Part shown: positions 27,016-35,163 of the stretch, in pieces
Layout of the letters: each line of letters begins with the position of its first letter
Position numbering within the stretch: the first letter of the stretch is position 1
Origin: Lactococcus nasutitermitis
Lineage (GTDB): Bacteria > Bacillota > Bacilli > Lactobacillales > Streptococcaceae
Assembly (NCBI RefSeq): GCF_018403765.1
Contig: NZ_BOVQ01000001.1
Coordinates: forward strand, 60,740-124,739
Length of the DNA stretch: 64,000 nucleotides
Reading direction: 5' to 3'
Made by a program: the position numbers and the translations under genes
The notes under the pieces: generated by a model
Told to the model about the DNA's origin: nothing
The model's input: only the letters and a program-made list of their open reading frames with translations
Database searches by the model: none

Positions 27016-29169
27016 CTATCTGTCGTCAAGAATAGATTTTAGTTTATCTTGTCCTTTAGCGATTTCAGGGATATCTTTTGTATAATCACTCAGCGTTGAT
27101 TTACCATCATTTTGTGACAATAAACTTGTCGATTTCGCTGCTAACTCTTTGTTTTCTGTTGCCAAACGTTTTTCAGTTGGCTTCACAGAATAGTTGTAGT
27201 TTTTGGCATTGATTGGTGTAAATCCTACTGGTGTATAGAAACGCAAGAGATTTTGATTATTGAGCTTATCAGACATTGAAAGCATTGTTGAAACTTTATC
27301 CCCAATTTCTTTGACATAAGCTTTTTGCTCTGTTGTCAGCTCTTGAATTGGCTGTCCTGTTTGCGTATTATAATAATTTTTCGCATTGAGGCTGGTCAAT
27401 GTTATGCTTGGCGTTACAAAGCCTCCATTTCGTAGAGCAACGAAGTTTTGTCTGCCACTTGCAAACATATCTTGTCCAAACTGGATATATTTTTGCGTAT
27501 TGATACCAAGTAAATGTTCCAATGTTGGCATAACATCAATCTCACCTGTATAAGTATTGCTAATATGCCCATTTTTTATATCTGGGTCAACAATCATGAA
27601 TGGTGTACGTTGAAGCATTGTATCATCAAAATCATTGAAATTTTTTGCATCAATCCCAATATAGGGCGCATAATATTTCAAATCTGAACCAGAAATACCA
27701 TAGTGGTCACCATAAAGAACGATAATTGATTTATTGTACAGTCCTGACTGTTTCAAATAAGCGAAGAACTGTTGTACGGACTGGTCAAGATAATGAGCGG
27801 TCTCAAAATAACCATCTACGAGCTTATCTCCTGAGTCAACTGTTGCAAAGTTCGGGTCTTCATCTTCTTTATCCATTGTATAAGTCAAATGGTTGGTAAC
27901 CGTCAGATATTTCACATAAAATGGCTGTTGTAGCTGTTCTAATTCTGGAACAGAGTCATGGAAGAGAAGCTTATCTTTAATTCCCCAAGGCGACATATTA
28001 GCCTGCGAATTATCATAGAAACTCTGGTCAAAGAAGTTTTGATAGCCCATCTGTTTGTAAGTATTCAGACGGTTATAGAAAGCACCGACATTACCATGGA
28101 AAACGGCTGAACTGTAACCTTCCGTTTGATTTAAAATAGCTGGCATGGCTTGGAAAGTCTGCGTTGAGCCAAGTTTTGCAAAGAGTGACCCTGCTGGCAA
28201 ACCAAAAGTTGATGTTTCTAGCATATTTTCTGCATCTGACGTTTTTCCTTGTCCGACTTCATTGAAGAAATTGCTGAAAGCATAAGTTTGTTGCGAATGA
28301 TAGAGCGAGTTTAGGAATGGTGTAACAACGTGTTCTTTGCCGTCCGTCCCTTTGATACTCAGGTCAATCAAATCTTGTTGGAAAGATTCCAAGTGAATTT
28401 CGATGACATTCTTATTTTTTGCTGTACCAAACATTTTGACATTTGGGGCAAGATAACGATTTTGTTCAATATACTTTTGAACTTCGGTCATTGTCTGTGG
28501 TTTCGCATCTTTACGTTGCTGATTGGCAAGTTCGGTATAATAAGTATCCGTCAGCATCCACGGTCCTAAGCCAAGATAGCGCACAACGTATGTTTTATTT
28601 GATTGCGCACGACGTAAGATAAGTTGATGTTTGAGAGAATCTCCCGCCCAGAAATTAAGCCCAAACCATGCTAATCCCAAAGAAAAGATAGTAAATGCTT
28701 TCACTTTTGGAATGGCACGCTGGTCAAGTTTTATCTTTTTGGTAATCATCAAAATAATGATAACAACGAGGTCAATCCAGTAAATCCAGTCCATCAGATG
28801 CAAAGGAATAGAACCAAAATCAAAACCATGCTGAAACATTCCTGCGCCACCAGTCATCGTATCAATAGTGATGAAATCAGTAAATTCGCGGTAATAAAGA
28901 ATATTTAAATAGAGCAGAAAATTTGCCAAAATTGATAAAACGAGTGTCGCAAGATAGAACAAAGATGTTCTGCGGATAAAAAGAAGGATTGCAAAACAAG
29001 TGGCGGTAAAACCAATCGGATTGACAATCATCAATGTAATTTCTGCTGGTCCAGATGCTTGGAGATTGAAAACGCCAAAATAAGCAATCATCGTTTTGAC
29101 CCAAACAAAGAAGACTAGAAATCCTAATAAGCCTATACGAGTGTTAAAGGCAGAAAGTAATTTTTTCAA
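27016..29169 (-). CDS. ltaS: lipoteichoic acid synthase family phosphoglycerol transferase
   Basis: A 717-residue enzyme that polymerises glycerol phosphate from phosphatidylglycerol onto a glycolipid anchor outside the membrane. There are five membrane helices in residues 1 to about 200 and then a sulfatase-fold catalytic domain from about 250. Metal and catalytic residues are seen in IEIHLESFQQDL (Glu), GQGKTSDAE (nucleophile Thr, near residue 307), and LYGDHYGIS (Asp, His). The C-terminal tail (about 600-717) is Lys/Ser-rich. The 442-bp region upstream carries a promoter and a structured leader. Confidence 0.92.
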   Translation of the reverse strand: MKKLLSAFNTRIGLLGFLVFFVWVKTMIAYFGVFNLQASGPAEITLMIVNPIGFTATCFAILLFIRRTSLFYLATLVLSILANFLLYLNILYYREFTDFITIDTMTGGAGMFQHGFDFGSIPLHLMDWIYWIDLVVIIILMITKKIKLDQRAIPKVKAFTIFSLGLAWFGLNFWAGDSLKHQLILRRAQSNKTYVVRYLGLGPWMLTDTYYTELANQQRKDAKPQTMTEVQKYIEQNRYLAPNVKMFGTAKNKNVIEIHLESFQQDLIDLSIKGTDGKEHVVTPFLNSLYHSQQTYAFSNFFNEVGQGKTSDAENMLETSTFGLPAGSLFAKLGSTQTFQAMPAILNQTEGYSSAVFHGNVGAFYNRLNTYKQMGYQNFFDQSFYDNSQANMSPWGIKDKLLFHDSVPELEQLQQPFYVKYLTVTNHLTYTMDKEDEDPNFATVDSGDKLVDGYFETAHYLDQSVQQFFAYLKQSGLYNKSIIVLYGDHYGISGSDLKYYAPYIGIDAKNFNDFDDTMLQRTPFMIVDPDIKNGHISNTYTGEIDVMPTLEHLLGINTQKYIQFGQDMFASGRQNFVALRNGGFVTPSITLTSLNAKNYYNTQTGQPIQELTTEQKAYVKEIGDKVSTMLSMSDKLNNQNLLRFYTPVGFTPINAKNYNYSVKPTEKRLATENKELAAKSTSLLSQNDGKSTLSDYTKDIPEIAKGQDKLKSILDDR

Positions 29170-29303
29170 TGATAAACCTCAAATCAATACTTTTATAGAA
29201 AGTTGTGCTGTGTTTTGCATTTCTTTCATTTTTAAAACCTATACCAGATTTCTGATTTGCAAAAATCTTCTTTCTGATAATTTTTTTAATGAAAATTCCT
29301 ATT

Positions 29304-29436
29304 AAAAAAAATAGTAACTTATTCAATAAATGTTCAGGTGCATTGGCTAAAAGCAAAGCACATATACACTACTAAAGTCATTAGTCTAGCTAAAAATAAG
29401 TGGCTTATTCTTGTTAGATAATTTTTAATAAGTTAC
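29304..29436 (-). promoter_or_regulatory. structured ltaS leader, attenuator-like
   Basis: The minus strand has four alternating complementary segments: CTTATT (29432-29427), AATAAG (29409-29404), CTTATT (29400-29395) and AATAAG (29323-29318). The last belongs to AATAAGTTAC, which also pairs with GTAACTTATT at 29436-29427, and is directly followed by eight T. Segments 2 and 3 form a tight hairpin with loop CCA; pairing of 3 or 1 with 4 would make a terminator. A further hairpin, GTGC-TTTG with CAA-GCAC, lies between. A 15-codon frame (29334-29381, MTLVVYMCFAFSQCT) lies inside. Confidence 0.5.
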
Positions 29437-29437
29437 A

Positions 29438-29466
29438 ATTATACGCTAAATTTTTGACTTTTACAA
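29438..29466 (-). promoter_or_regulatory. probable ltaS promoter
   Basis: TTGTAA, 17 bases, TATAAT on the minus strand, about 270 bp before the ltaS start codon. A transcript from here would begin near 29431, inside the first arm of the leader repeat. Confidence 0.6.
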
Positions 29467-29553
29467 GTCGCAAATCTAGTCTTTATCTATGGCTTAATTC
29501 TACCATAATTTTTTTAAATCTGACTTAATTATGAAAATGTGAGATAAGTTATG

Positions 29554-29607
29554 TTTTTGACAGACTGAGAATAAATTCTCTAGCCCCTACGGCAGTTCTG
29601 TCAAAAA
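29554..29607. repeat. long form (54 bp) of the dispersed palindromic element behind smc
   Basis: The ends are TTTTTGACAG and CTGTCAAAAA. Its interior (GAGAATAAATTCTC and GCCCCTACGGC on the plus strand) is the reverse complement of the first part of the copy at 5842-5940. It lies 4 bp beyond the smc stop codon. Confidence 0.75.
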
Positions 29608-29611
29608 TTTT

Positions 29612-32600
29612 TTATGCTTCTTCAAGTTTGACAGAGAGAATTTTTGAAACTCCGGCATCTGCCATGGTCACGCCATACATGGTTCCTGCTGCTGCCATTG
29701 TGCCACGACGGTGCGTGACAACAATGAACTGATTGCTGTTGTCAAAATGGTTCATATAGTCGCCAAAACGTTTGACATTTGCCTCGTCTAGCGCGGCTTC
29801 AACTTCATCAAGAACGACAAAGGGGACCGTGCGCACGCGCAAAATTGCAAAAATCAGCGCCAAAGCTGTCAGAGCTTTTTCTCCACCACTCATCAGATTG
29901 AGGCTAGCGAGTTTTTTTCCTGGTGGCTGAACATTGATTTCAACACCTGCTTCGAGAAGATTGTCACTTGTCAACTCTAAATCTGCGTGTCCGCCAACAA
30001 ACATTTGTGAAAATGTTGTCTGAAAACTCACACGAATGGCTTCAAATGTTGATTTAAAGCGAATTTTGATTTCGTCATTCATGTCGTCCATCGTGGCAAG
30101 CAGGAGATTTTTTGCCTCTGTCAAATCCTCTTTTTGACTCGTCAAAAATTCAAAACGTGTATTGACTTCATCAAACTGCTCAATTGCGTCCAAATTGACC
30201 GCTCCGAGCGCGCGAATCTGGCGTTCTAGCTGTTTGAGTTGCTGCTCTGCTTCTGACAAATCTGCAAGAGAAATTTGTCCATCAGTTATATTTTCATCTG
30301 CTTCTTGTGCAATATTTGCTTGATTTTTTGCTTCTTCAAAACTCATATTGTAATCACTTGCGAGCTGATTTTGCTTGTCATGAAGCAATTTTTCTGACTG
30401 TTCAATTTGCATTTCAAGACGTGTTTTTTGTGTGTTCAAATCCTGATTTTGGGCAATAAATTCGTGATTATGTTGCTCAAAATCTTCCATTTGCGCTGTC
30501 AAATCTTCTCGCTCAAATTTCAGACTGACCAGTTGCACATTGACCGCTTGTAGCTTATCTGTTGCTTGCGTGAGTTGTTCTGACAGACTTGTCCGCGTTG
30601 CTTCATCAAATTTGACAGAACTGTCAAAAATATCGAGACGTGATTTTTCAGTTGTCAGTTGAGCAAATTCTTCTTGCTGACGCGTTTTTTCCTGATTGCC
30701 AAATCTGAGTGCGCTCGTGATTTCTGACAAACGAAGTTTCGCTTGTGTCAGCTGATTTTGCTTAGTCACTTTGAGTTCATTTTGCGCTTGACTGTCGCTC
30801 TTGATGCTATCAAGTTGCTGGTCAATTTCTATTTTACGCTGGGCAATCGTTGCCAGTTGAACAGTGATTTTTTCATTGCTATTTGTCAATTCTATCAAAA
30901 TTTCTGCATTTTCTGAGCCAGCAGATATTTTTGACAGTTCTGTCAAATTATTTTTTTCTTCTGACAGCTGTTCTACTTTGAGCGCAACTGTTTTTTGTGC
31001 GAAGCGTCTGTCCTCTCCCAATTCACGGAGATTTGATAAATCGTCTGTCAATAATTTCCGTGCGTTTTGTGCCTTTTGAACCGCCTGTTCAGCCGATTTT
31101 AGTTGACTTTCAGCCTGAGCAATTTGCCCAGTCAGCGCTTCAATTTCCGCCGAAGTGAAAGTCGTTGTATTTCGCTTACCAGCCCCACCAGCATAGGAAC
31201 CACCAGGGTTAATCTGTGTTCCGTCGAGTGTCACAATCCGCACACTGTAACGCATCTCGCGCGCAATCGCTGTCGCATGGTCTGCGCTGTCAACAATTAC
31301 CGTCGAGCCAAGTAGGCTAGAAACCGCATTATAAAGGCGTTTATCAAAGTTCACAAGATTTATCGCCAAATTCACAAATCCCGTCATCGACTGCAAACGC
31401 TGATAAGCATTAAATTCACGCGCCTTAATCGTCGTCAAAGGCAGAAAAGTTGCACGTCCCAGACGATTTTGTCGCAGGTAGGCAATCGCTCCTTTTGCCG
31501 CATTTTCATCTTCAGTCACGATATTTTGACTTCCGCCACCTAGCGCAATATCCATCGCCACCGTATATTTCGTGTCAAAAGTCAGCAAATCTGCCATTAC
31601 GCCAATGATACCACCAAGTTCCGCTTGATGTTGCATGACTGAACGCACACCTTGATAAAGATTGCTATGGTTATCGCGAATATTCTCCAAACTGCTCAAC
31701 CGCGCTTTTTTCGTGCTCAATTCATTCATCTGAGCATACATTGTATCCTGCGCCGTTTTTTCTTGAACAGCTAGATTTTTTTCTTCCTGCGTTTTCTTAT
31801 CAAATTCTGCCAAGAGCTTATAAATCTCAGCTTCCAACTCTGCCAATTCTGCCTCAGCTTCTGCTAATTCCTGACTGACTGTAGTCAATTTCTCAGAACG
31901 TTCACGTGAATTTTCGTCCCGTTCTGCCAACTGCCGTGTCAAATTTTCAGCCTCAGATTTATTACGCACCATTTGGTTGGACAATTCCGCTTCCTCAGCG
32001 ACCAAACGGACAAATTCCTCACGCAAACGTTCCATCGCCACTTCAGGACTTTCTGACAAATCTGTCAAAACTGCTGTCAAACGCTCAATTTCATCATCAA
32101 CAGTCAATTTTTCTTTTGACAGTTCTGTCAAATTTTTCTCAGCCTCAGCCAAGGATTTTTCCAAGTCAGAAAGCTTCTGATTCAGCTCTGACACACGTTC
32201 CAAACGCTCAGTCTCCGATTTTTCCGAAGAAGATTTTTGCAAATCAAAACGCTCAATTTTCCGCGTCAGTTCTGCTTTTAATTCCGTCAAAGCCAACGAT
32301 TCCGCACGCAATTTTTCCTGCTCATCTTCCACAACTCCACGCCTCGTCCGCAAGCCTGTCAATTCCGCATCATAAGTCTCCTGCCGTTTTGACAGTTCTG
32401 TCAAACTTTCCAAAACCTCTAACAGCGAAATTTTCGTCTGCTCATACTTCTCTTTTTCGGAAATTAACTGACCCACCAAAACAGAAAGTGCCAATTTTTC
32501 ACGTCGTCCATCCAATTCACGAAAACGCAAAGCCACATCACGCTGCGCCTGCAAAGGCACAAGCTGACCATTCAACTCAAAGATAATATCTTCCAATCGG

Positions 32601-33172
32601 TCCAGATTATCCTGCGTTCCTCGCAATTTAGACTCCGTCTCGCTCTTTCGATTTTTATATTTCAGTACACCGGCCGCTTCCTCAAAAATCGCACGCCGTT
32701 CCTCAGCTTTCGAATTAAATACTGACTCAATCCGTCCTTGAGAAATAATCGACAAAGAATCCCGACCAAGCCCAGTATCCGTGAACAAATCATGAATATC
32801 ACGCAAACGACATTTATGACCATTTAGCAAAAATTCCGAATCTCCCGTCCGATACAAACGCCGACAAATCACAACCTCATCATCGTCATCATGTCCAAGC
32901 AAATAATTATCCTGATTATCAAAAGTCGCAATAACCTCAGCATAATTCAGCGCACGCCGTTTTTCCGTACCAGAAAAAATCACGTCAGGCATTTTTCCGC
33001 CACGTAAAGCTTTCGCCGATTGCTCGCCTAAAACCCAACGCAAAGCTTCGACAATATTTGATTTTCCTGAACCATTCGGACCAACCACCGCTGTAATTCC
33101 TTGGTCAAATGCAATCTTCGTTCGGTCAGCAAAAGACTTGAAACCGACAATTTCCATTTTCTTAAGATACAT
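29612..33172 (-). CDS. smc: chromosome segregation ATPase SMC
   Basis: A 1186-residue condensin ATPase. The N-terminal head has Walker A GPNGSGKSN (residues 32-40). Long coiled coils flank a hinge at about 505-670 that holds GGSQNIVTEDENAAKGAI. The C-terminal head has the signature LNLMSGGEKALTALALIF and Walker B FVVLDEVEAALDEA. The coiled coils carry five palindrome-derived peptides: LTELSK near 256 and 346, LTDLSE near 368, LTELSK near 741, and FDSSVK near 848. The first codons overlap the end of rnc by 11 bp. The length remains normal, so the insertions replace or extend coil sequence without disabling the gene. Confidence 0.97.
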   Translation of the reverse strand: MYLKKMEIVGFKSFADRTKIAFDQGITAVVGPNGSGKSNIVEALRWVLGEQSAKALRGGKMPDVIFSGTEKRRALNYAEVIATFDNQDNYLLGHDDDDEVVICRRLYRTGDSEFLLNGHKCRLRDIHDLFTDTGLGRDSLSIISQGRIESVFNSKAEERRAIFEEAAGVLKYKNRKSETESKLRGTQDNLDRLEDIIFELNGQLVPLQAQRDVALRFRELDGRREKLALSVLVGQLISEKEKYEQTKISLLEVLESLTELSKRQETYDAELTGLRTRRGVVEDEQEKLRAESLALTELKAELTRKIERFDLQKSSSEKSETERLERVSELNQKLSDLEKSLAEAEKNLTELSKEKLTVDDEIERLTAVLTDLSESPEVAMERLREEFVRLVAEEAELSNQMVRNKSEAENLTRQLAERDENSRERSEKLTTVSQELAEAEAELAELEAEIYKLLAEFDKKTQEEKNLAVQEKTAQDTMYAQMNELSTKKARLSSLENIRDNHSNLYQGVRSVMQHQAELGGIIGVMADLLTFDTKYTVAMDIALGGGSQNIVTEDENAAKGAIAYLRQNRLGRATFLPLTTIKAREFNAYQRLQSMTGFVNLAINLVNFDKRLYNAVSSLLGSTVIVDSADHATAIAREMRYSVRIVTLDGTQINPGGSYAGGAGKRNTTTFTSAEIEALTGQIAQAESQLKSAEQAVQKAQNARKLLTDDLSNLRELGEDRRFAQKTVALKVEQLSEEKNNLTELSKISAGSENAEILIELTNSNEKITVQLATIAQRKIEIDQQLDSIKSDSQAQNELKVTKQNQLTQAKLRLSEITSALRFGNQEKTRQQEEFAQLTTEKSRLDIFDSSVKFDEATRTSLSEQLTQATDKLQAVNVQLVSLKFEREDLTAQMEDFEQHNHEFIAQNQDLNTQKTRLEMQIEQSEKLLHDKQNQLASDYNMSFEEAKNQANIAQEADENITDGQISLADLSEAEQQLKQLERQIRALGAVNLDAIEQFDEVNTRFEFLTSQKEDLTEAKNLLLATMDDMNDEIKIRFKSTFEAIRVSFQTTFSQMFVGGHADLELTSDNLLEAGVEINVQPPGKKLASLNLMSGGEKALTALALIFAILRVRTVPFVVLDEVEAALDEANVKRFGDYMNHFDNSNQFIVVTHRRGTMAAAGTMYGVTMADAGVSKILSVKLEEA
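30611..30628. repeat. dispersed palindrome inside smc (30.6 kb)
   Basis: TTTGACAG-AA-CTGTCAAA, read as FDSSVK in the distal coiled coil. Confidence 0.8.
30930..30947. repeat. dispersed palindrome inside smc (30.9 kb)
   Basis: TTTGACAG-TT-CTGTCAAA, read as LTELSK. Confidence 0.8.
32115..32132. repeat. dispersed palindrome inside smc (32.1 kb)
   Basis: TTTGACAG-TT-CTGTCAAA, read as LTELSK. A degenerate copy (32051-32070, LTDLSE) is 45 bp away. Confidence 0.8.
32388..32405. repeat. dispersed palindrome inside smc (32.4 kb)
   Basis: TTTGACAG-TT-CTGTCAAA, read as LTELSK. Confidence 0.8.
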
Positions 33173-33857
33173 GAATTTGACCCTTTATTGCATCTTCCGC
33201 CGCATTTTGCTCAGCAACTTTCTTTGATTTTCCAACACCGCGCCCAAGTTCCTCACCATTGTTATAAACAGCCGCTATAAAAGCACGTTCATGCGCTGGA
33301 CCTGATTCCTCAATAATCCGATATTCAATCAAAGTATCACCATTAGTCTGCAAGATTTCCTGCAGTTCCGTCTTATAATCCACCACTTTAACATAATCGT
33401 TCGCCTTCACATGAGGAATAACCACCTGATAGATAAACTTTTTCACCGCTTCCATTCCCTGATCCAAAAATAAAGCACCCAAAAAAGCCTCAAACAAGTT
33501 TTCCAGCGTCGTCTCTCGATTTCGCCCACCTGTTTTTTCTTCACCATGTCCCAATCTCAAAAATTCGCCAAAACCGCAAACACGTGAAAAATTCGCCAAA
33601 GATTCCGTCCGCACAATCGAACTCCGCATCTTCGACAATTCCCCCTCCAACTTCTCAGGGTAAGTCCGATACAAATAATCTGATACCACGAGTGACAAAG
33701 CCACATCTCCCAAAAATTCCAAACGTTCATTATTTGCAATTTTTGGCAAGCGTTCTTCATTGGTAAAAGACGAGTGAGTAAAAGCTTTACGTAACAACTC
33801 ATCATCATCAAAGACAATTTCAAATTCATTTTTGAGTTTTTCTTGAAGCTTATCCAT
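33162..33857 (-). CDS. rnc: ribonuclease III
   Basis: A 231-residue double-strand-specific endoribonuclease that processes rRNA precursors and structured mRNAs. The catalytic signature is NERLEFLGDVALSLVV (residues 43-58; the usual GDAVL reads GDVAL here). The second acidic cluster is in ENLFEAFLGALFLD. A C-terminal double-stranded RNA-binding domain (about 155-228) ends with GKSKKVAEQNAAEDAI. It overlaps smc by 11 bp; rnc-smc is a conserved pair in Lactobacillales. Confidence 0.96.
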   Translation of the reverse strand: MDKLQEKLKNEFEIVFDDDELLRKAFTHSSFTNEERLPKIANNERLEFLGDVALSLVVSDYLYRTYPEKLEGELSKMRSSIVRTESLANFSRVCGFGEFLRLGHGEEKTGGRNRETTLENLFEAFLGALFLDQGMEAVKKFIYQVVIPHVKANDYVKVVDYKTELQEILQTNGDTLIEYRIIEESGPAHERAFIAAVYNNGEELGRGVGKSKKVAEQNAAEDAIKGQIHVS

Positions 33858-33968
33858 ATAATACTCCTTTTTATTTTTACTCTTTATTATATCAAAAAAT
33901 CATCTCAAACGGGGAAAAGCATGACAATCACAAGTCAATACACACTATCCCCACATCAAAATCAAAAT

Positions 33969-33998
33969 AATAAAAGCACCACAAAACATGTAGCACTT
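33969..33998 (-). terminator. terminator behind the LPFTG protein gene
   Basis: AAAGTGCTAC and GTGGTGCTTT pair (with three G-T pairs) around ATGTTTT. The minus strand continues TTATTATTTT. Confidence 0.6.
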
Positions 33999-34016
33999 TC
34001 TCATTTTTAACCAAAC

Positions 34017-35135
34017 TTAATCAGATTTTCTACCTAAACGCAAAACTCTAAGCACAAAAGCAAGCAATAACAAAGCAGCAGCTGAACTCAGCACAATCAA
34101 CTTCCCACGACCACCAGTAAACGGCAAAAGCATTTTAATTCCTGTCTCCTTCGCCAATACAGTAGTCGTAGCTAACTCACTATCCAAATACCCCGTCTCC
34201 GTAGAAACAGCCGTCAAAGTATCATCTTTACTCAAAGTGACAACAGTTGGCACATTAACCACCCAACTTCCATCACTATCAACAACAGCACTAGCCGTTG
34301 AACCATTAGCAAAAGTTACCCTAACCGTACTTCCCGCCGTTCCACTACCAGAAATCTGACTATCCCCAGCGTATACATCATCAAATTTTGGTGTCGCAAG
34401 TTGTGTTTCCTGACTTGAATCAGACAGCACTGTTAAACTTGTAGCATCACTTACAGTATAAAGTGTCGTATCCGTTGGAAGATTCGTTTGTGTCGCACTG
34501 ATTATCTGTCCAGCAGTCAAAACCATTTGTGTAGCTGGCACAGATAAATTCCAATCATATAGCCCATTATCATCCGCACTTGTATCCGCCACAGTTTGCT
34601 CCACAATACCATTAGGCAAAGTAATTGTAATCGTCGCCCCAGCCGAATCAGCTGTTCCCGTCACACTTGTATCCTTTGCTTTCACAGGATTGATAACAGG
34701 AGGATTAGAACCCTTACTCACCAATCCCTTCGCCACAACAGGCTCACTTGCAGTCTGCGAAGCCCCATTTCCGACCGTTGTCTGAACAGCTGTCACTGTT
34801 TCCCCTGCAAGCAAAACAATACTAGGTGTATAAACATAATTTCCACTCGTATCAAAATAAGCTGTAACAGTATTTAGCACTGTCTGACCATCGCTCGCTA
34901 AAACCCTCACAACAACCTGAGAATTTGCGACACCACTAACGATTACCGAGCTTGTTCCCTCAATGATTGGATTACCACTATTAACCGTCGGCATACTAGA
35001 AGCAGCCAAATAAGTAAAAGTTGCCGTCCCCGTATCCGAACCATAAGTTGTCGCAAAACCATGCACCGCATTTCCTCCAAAAAGGAGAAAACTCATCAAA
35101 ACAAGCAGTCGTCTTATCTTTCTTACACGTTTCAA
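34017..35135 (-). CDS. LPFTG-anchored surface protein with bacterial Ig-like domains
   Basis: A 372-residue cell-wall protein. A signal peptide (residues 1-28) is followed by three Ig-like modules of about 80-90 residues (each with a GxGxAGSTVxVTF-type strand and a DGSWVVNVP-type strand). The sortase signal LPFTGG is near residue 338, with a hydrophobic helix and basic tail RLGRKSD after it. The start is a TTG, five to six bases after AGGAGG; no ATG is nearby. It lies 28 bp after the WxL gene and is presumably co-transcribed. Small LPXTG proteins accompany WxL proteins in many Firmicutes surface-complex clusters. Confidence 0.85.
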   Translation of the reverse strand: MKRVRKIRRLLVLMSFLLFGGNAVHGFATTYGSDTGTATFTYLAASSMPTVNSGNPIIEGTSSVIVSGVANSQVVVRVLASDGQTVLNTVTAYFDTSGNYVYTPSIVLLAGETVTAVQTTVGNGASQTASEPVVAKGLVSKGSNPPVINPVKAKDTSVTGTADSAGATITITLPNGIVEQTVADTSADDNGLYDWNLSVPATQMVLTAGQIISATQTNLPTDTTLYTVSDATSLTVLSDSSQETQLATPKFDDVYAGDSQISGSGTAGSTVRVTFANGSTASAVVDSDGSWVVNVPTVVTLSKDDTLTAVSTETGYLDSELATTTVLAKETGIKMLLPFTGGRGKLIVLSSAAALLLLAFVLRVLRLGRKSD

Positions 35136-35163
35136 ACTCTCCTCCTTTTTTTAATGAAATCTC

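Noticed and set aside
31906..32586. A 226-codon plus-strand open frame opposite smc
   Set aside because: It mirrors the coding periodicity of smc on the other strand, has no RBS or recognisable domain, and smc is clearly the real gene.
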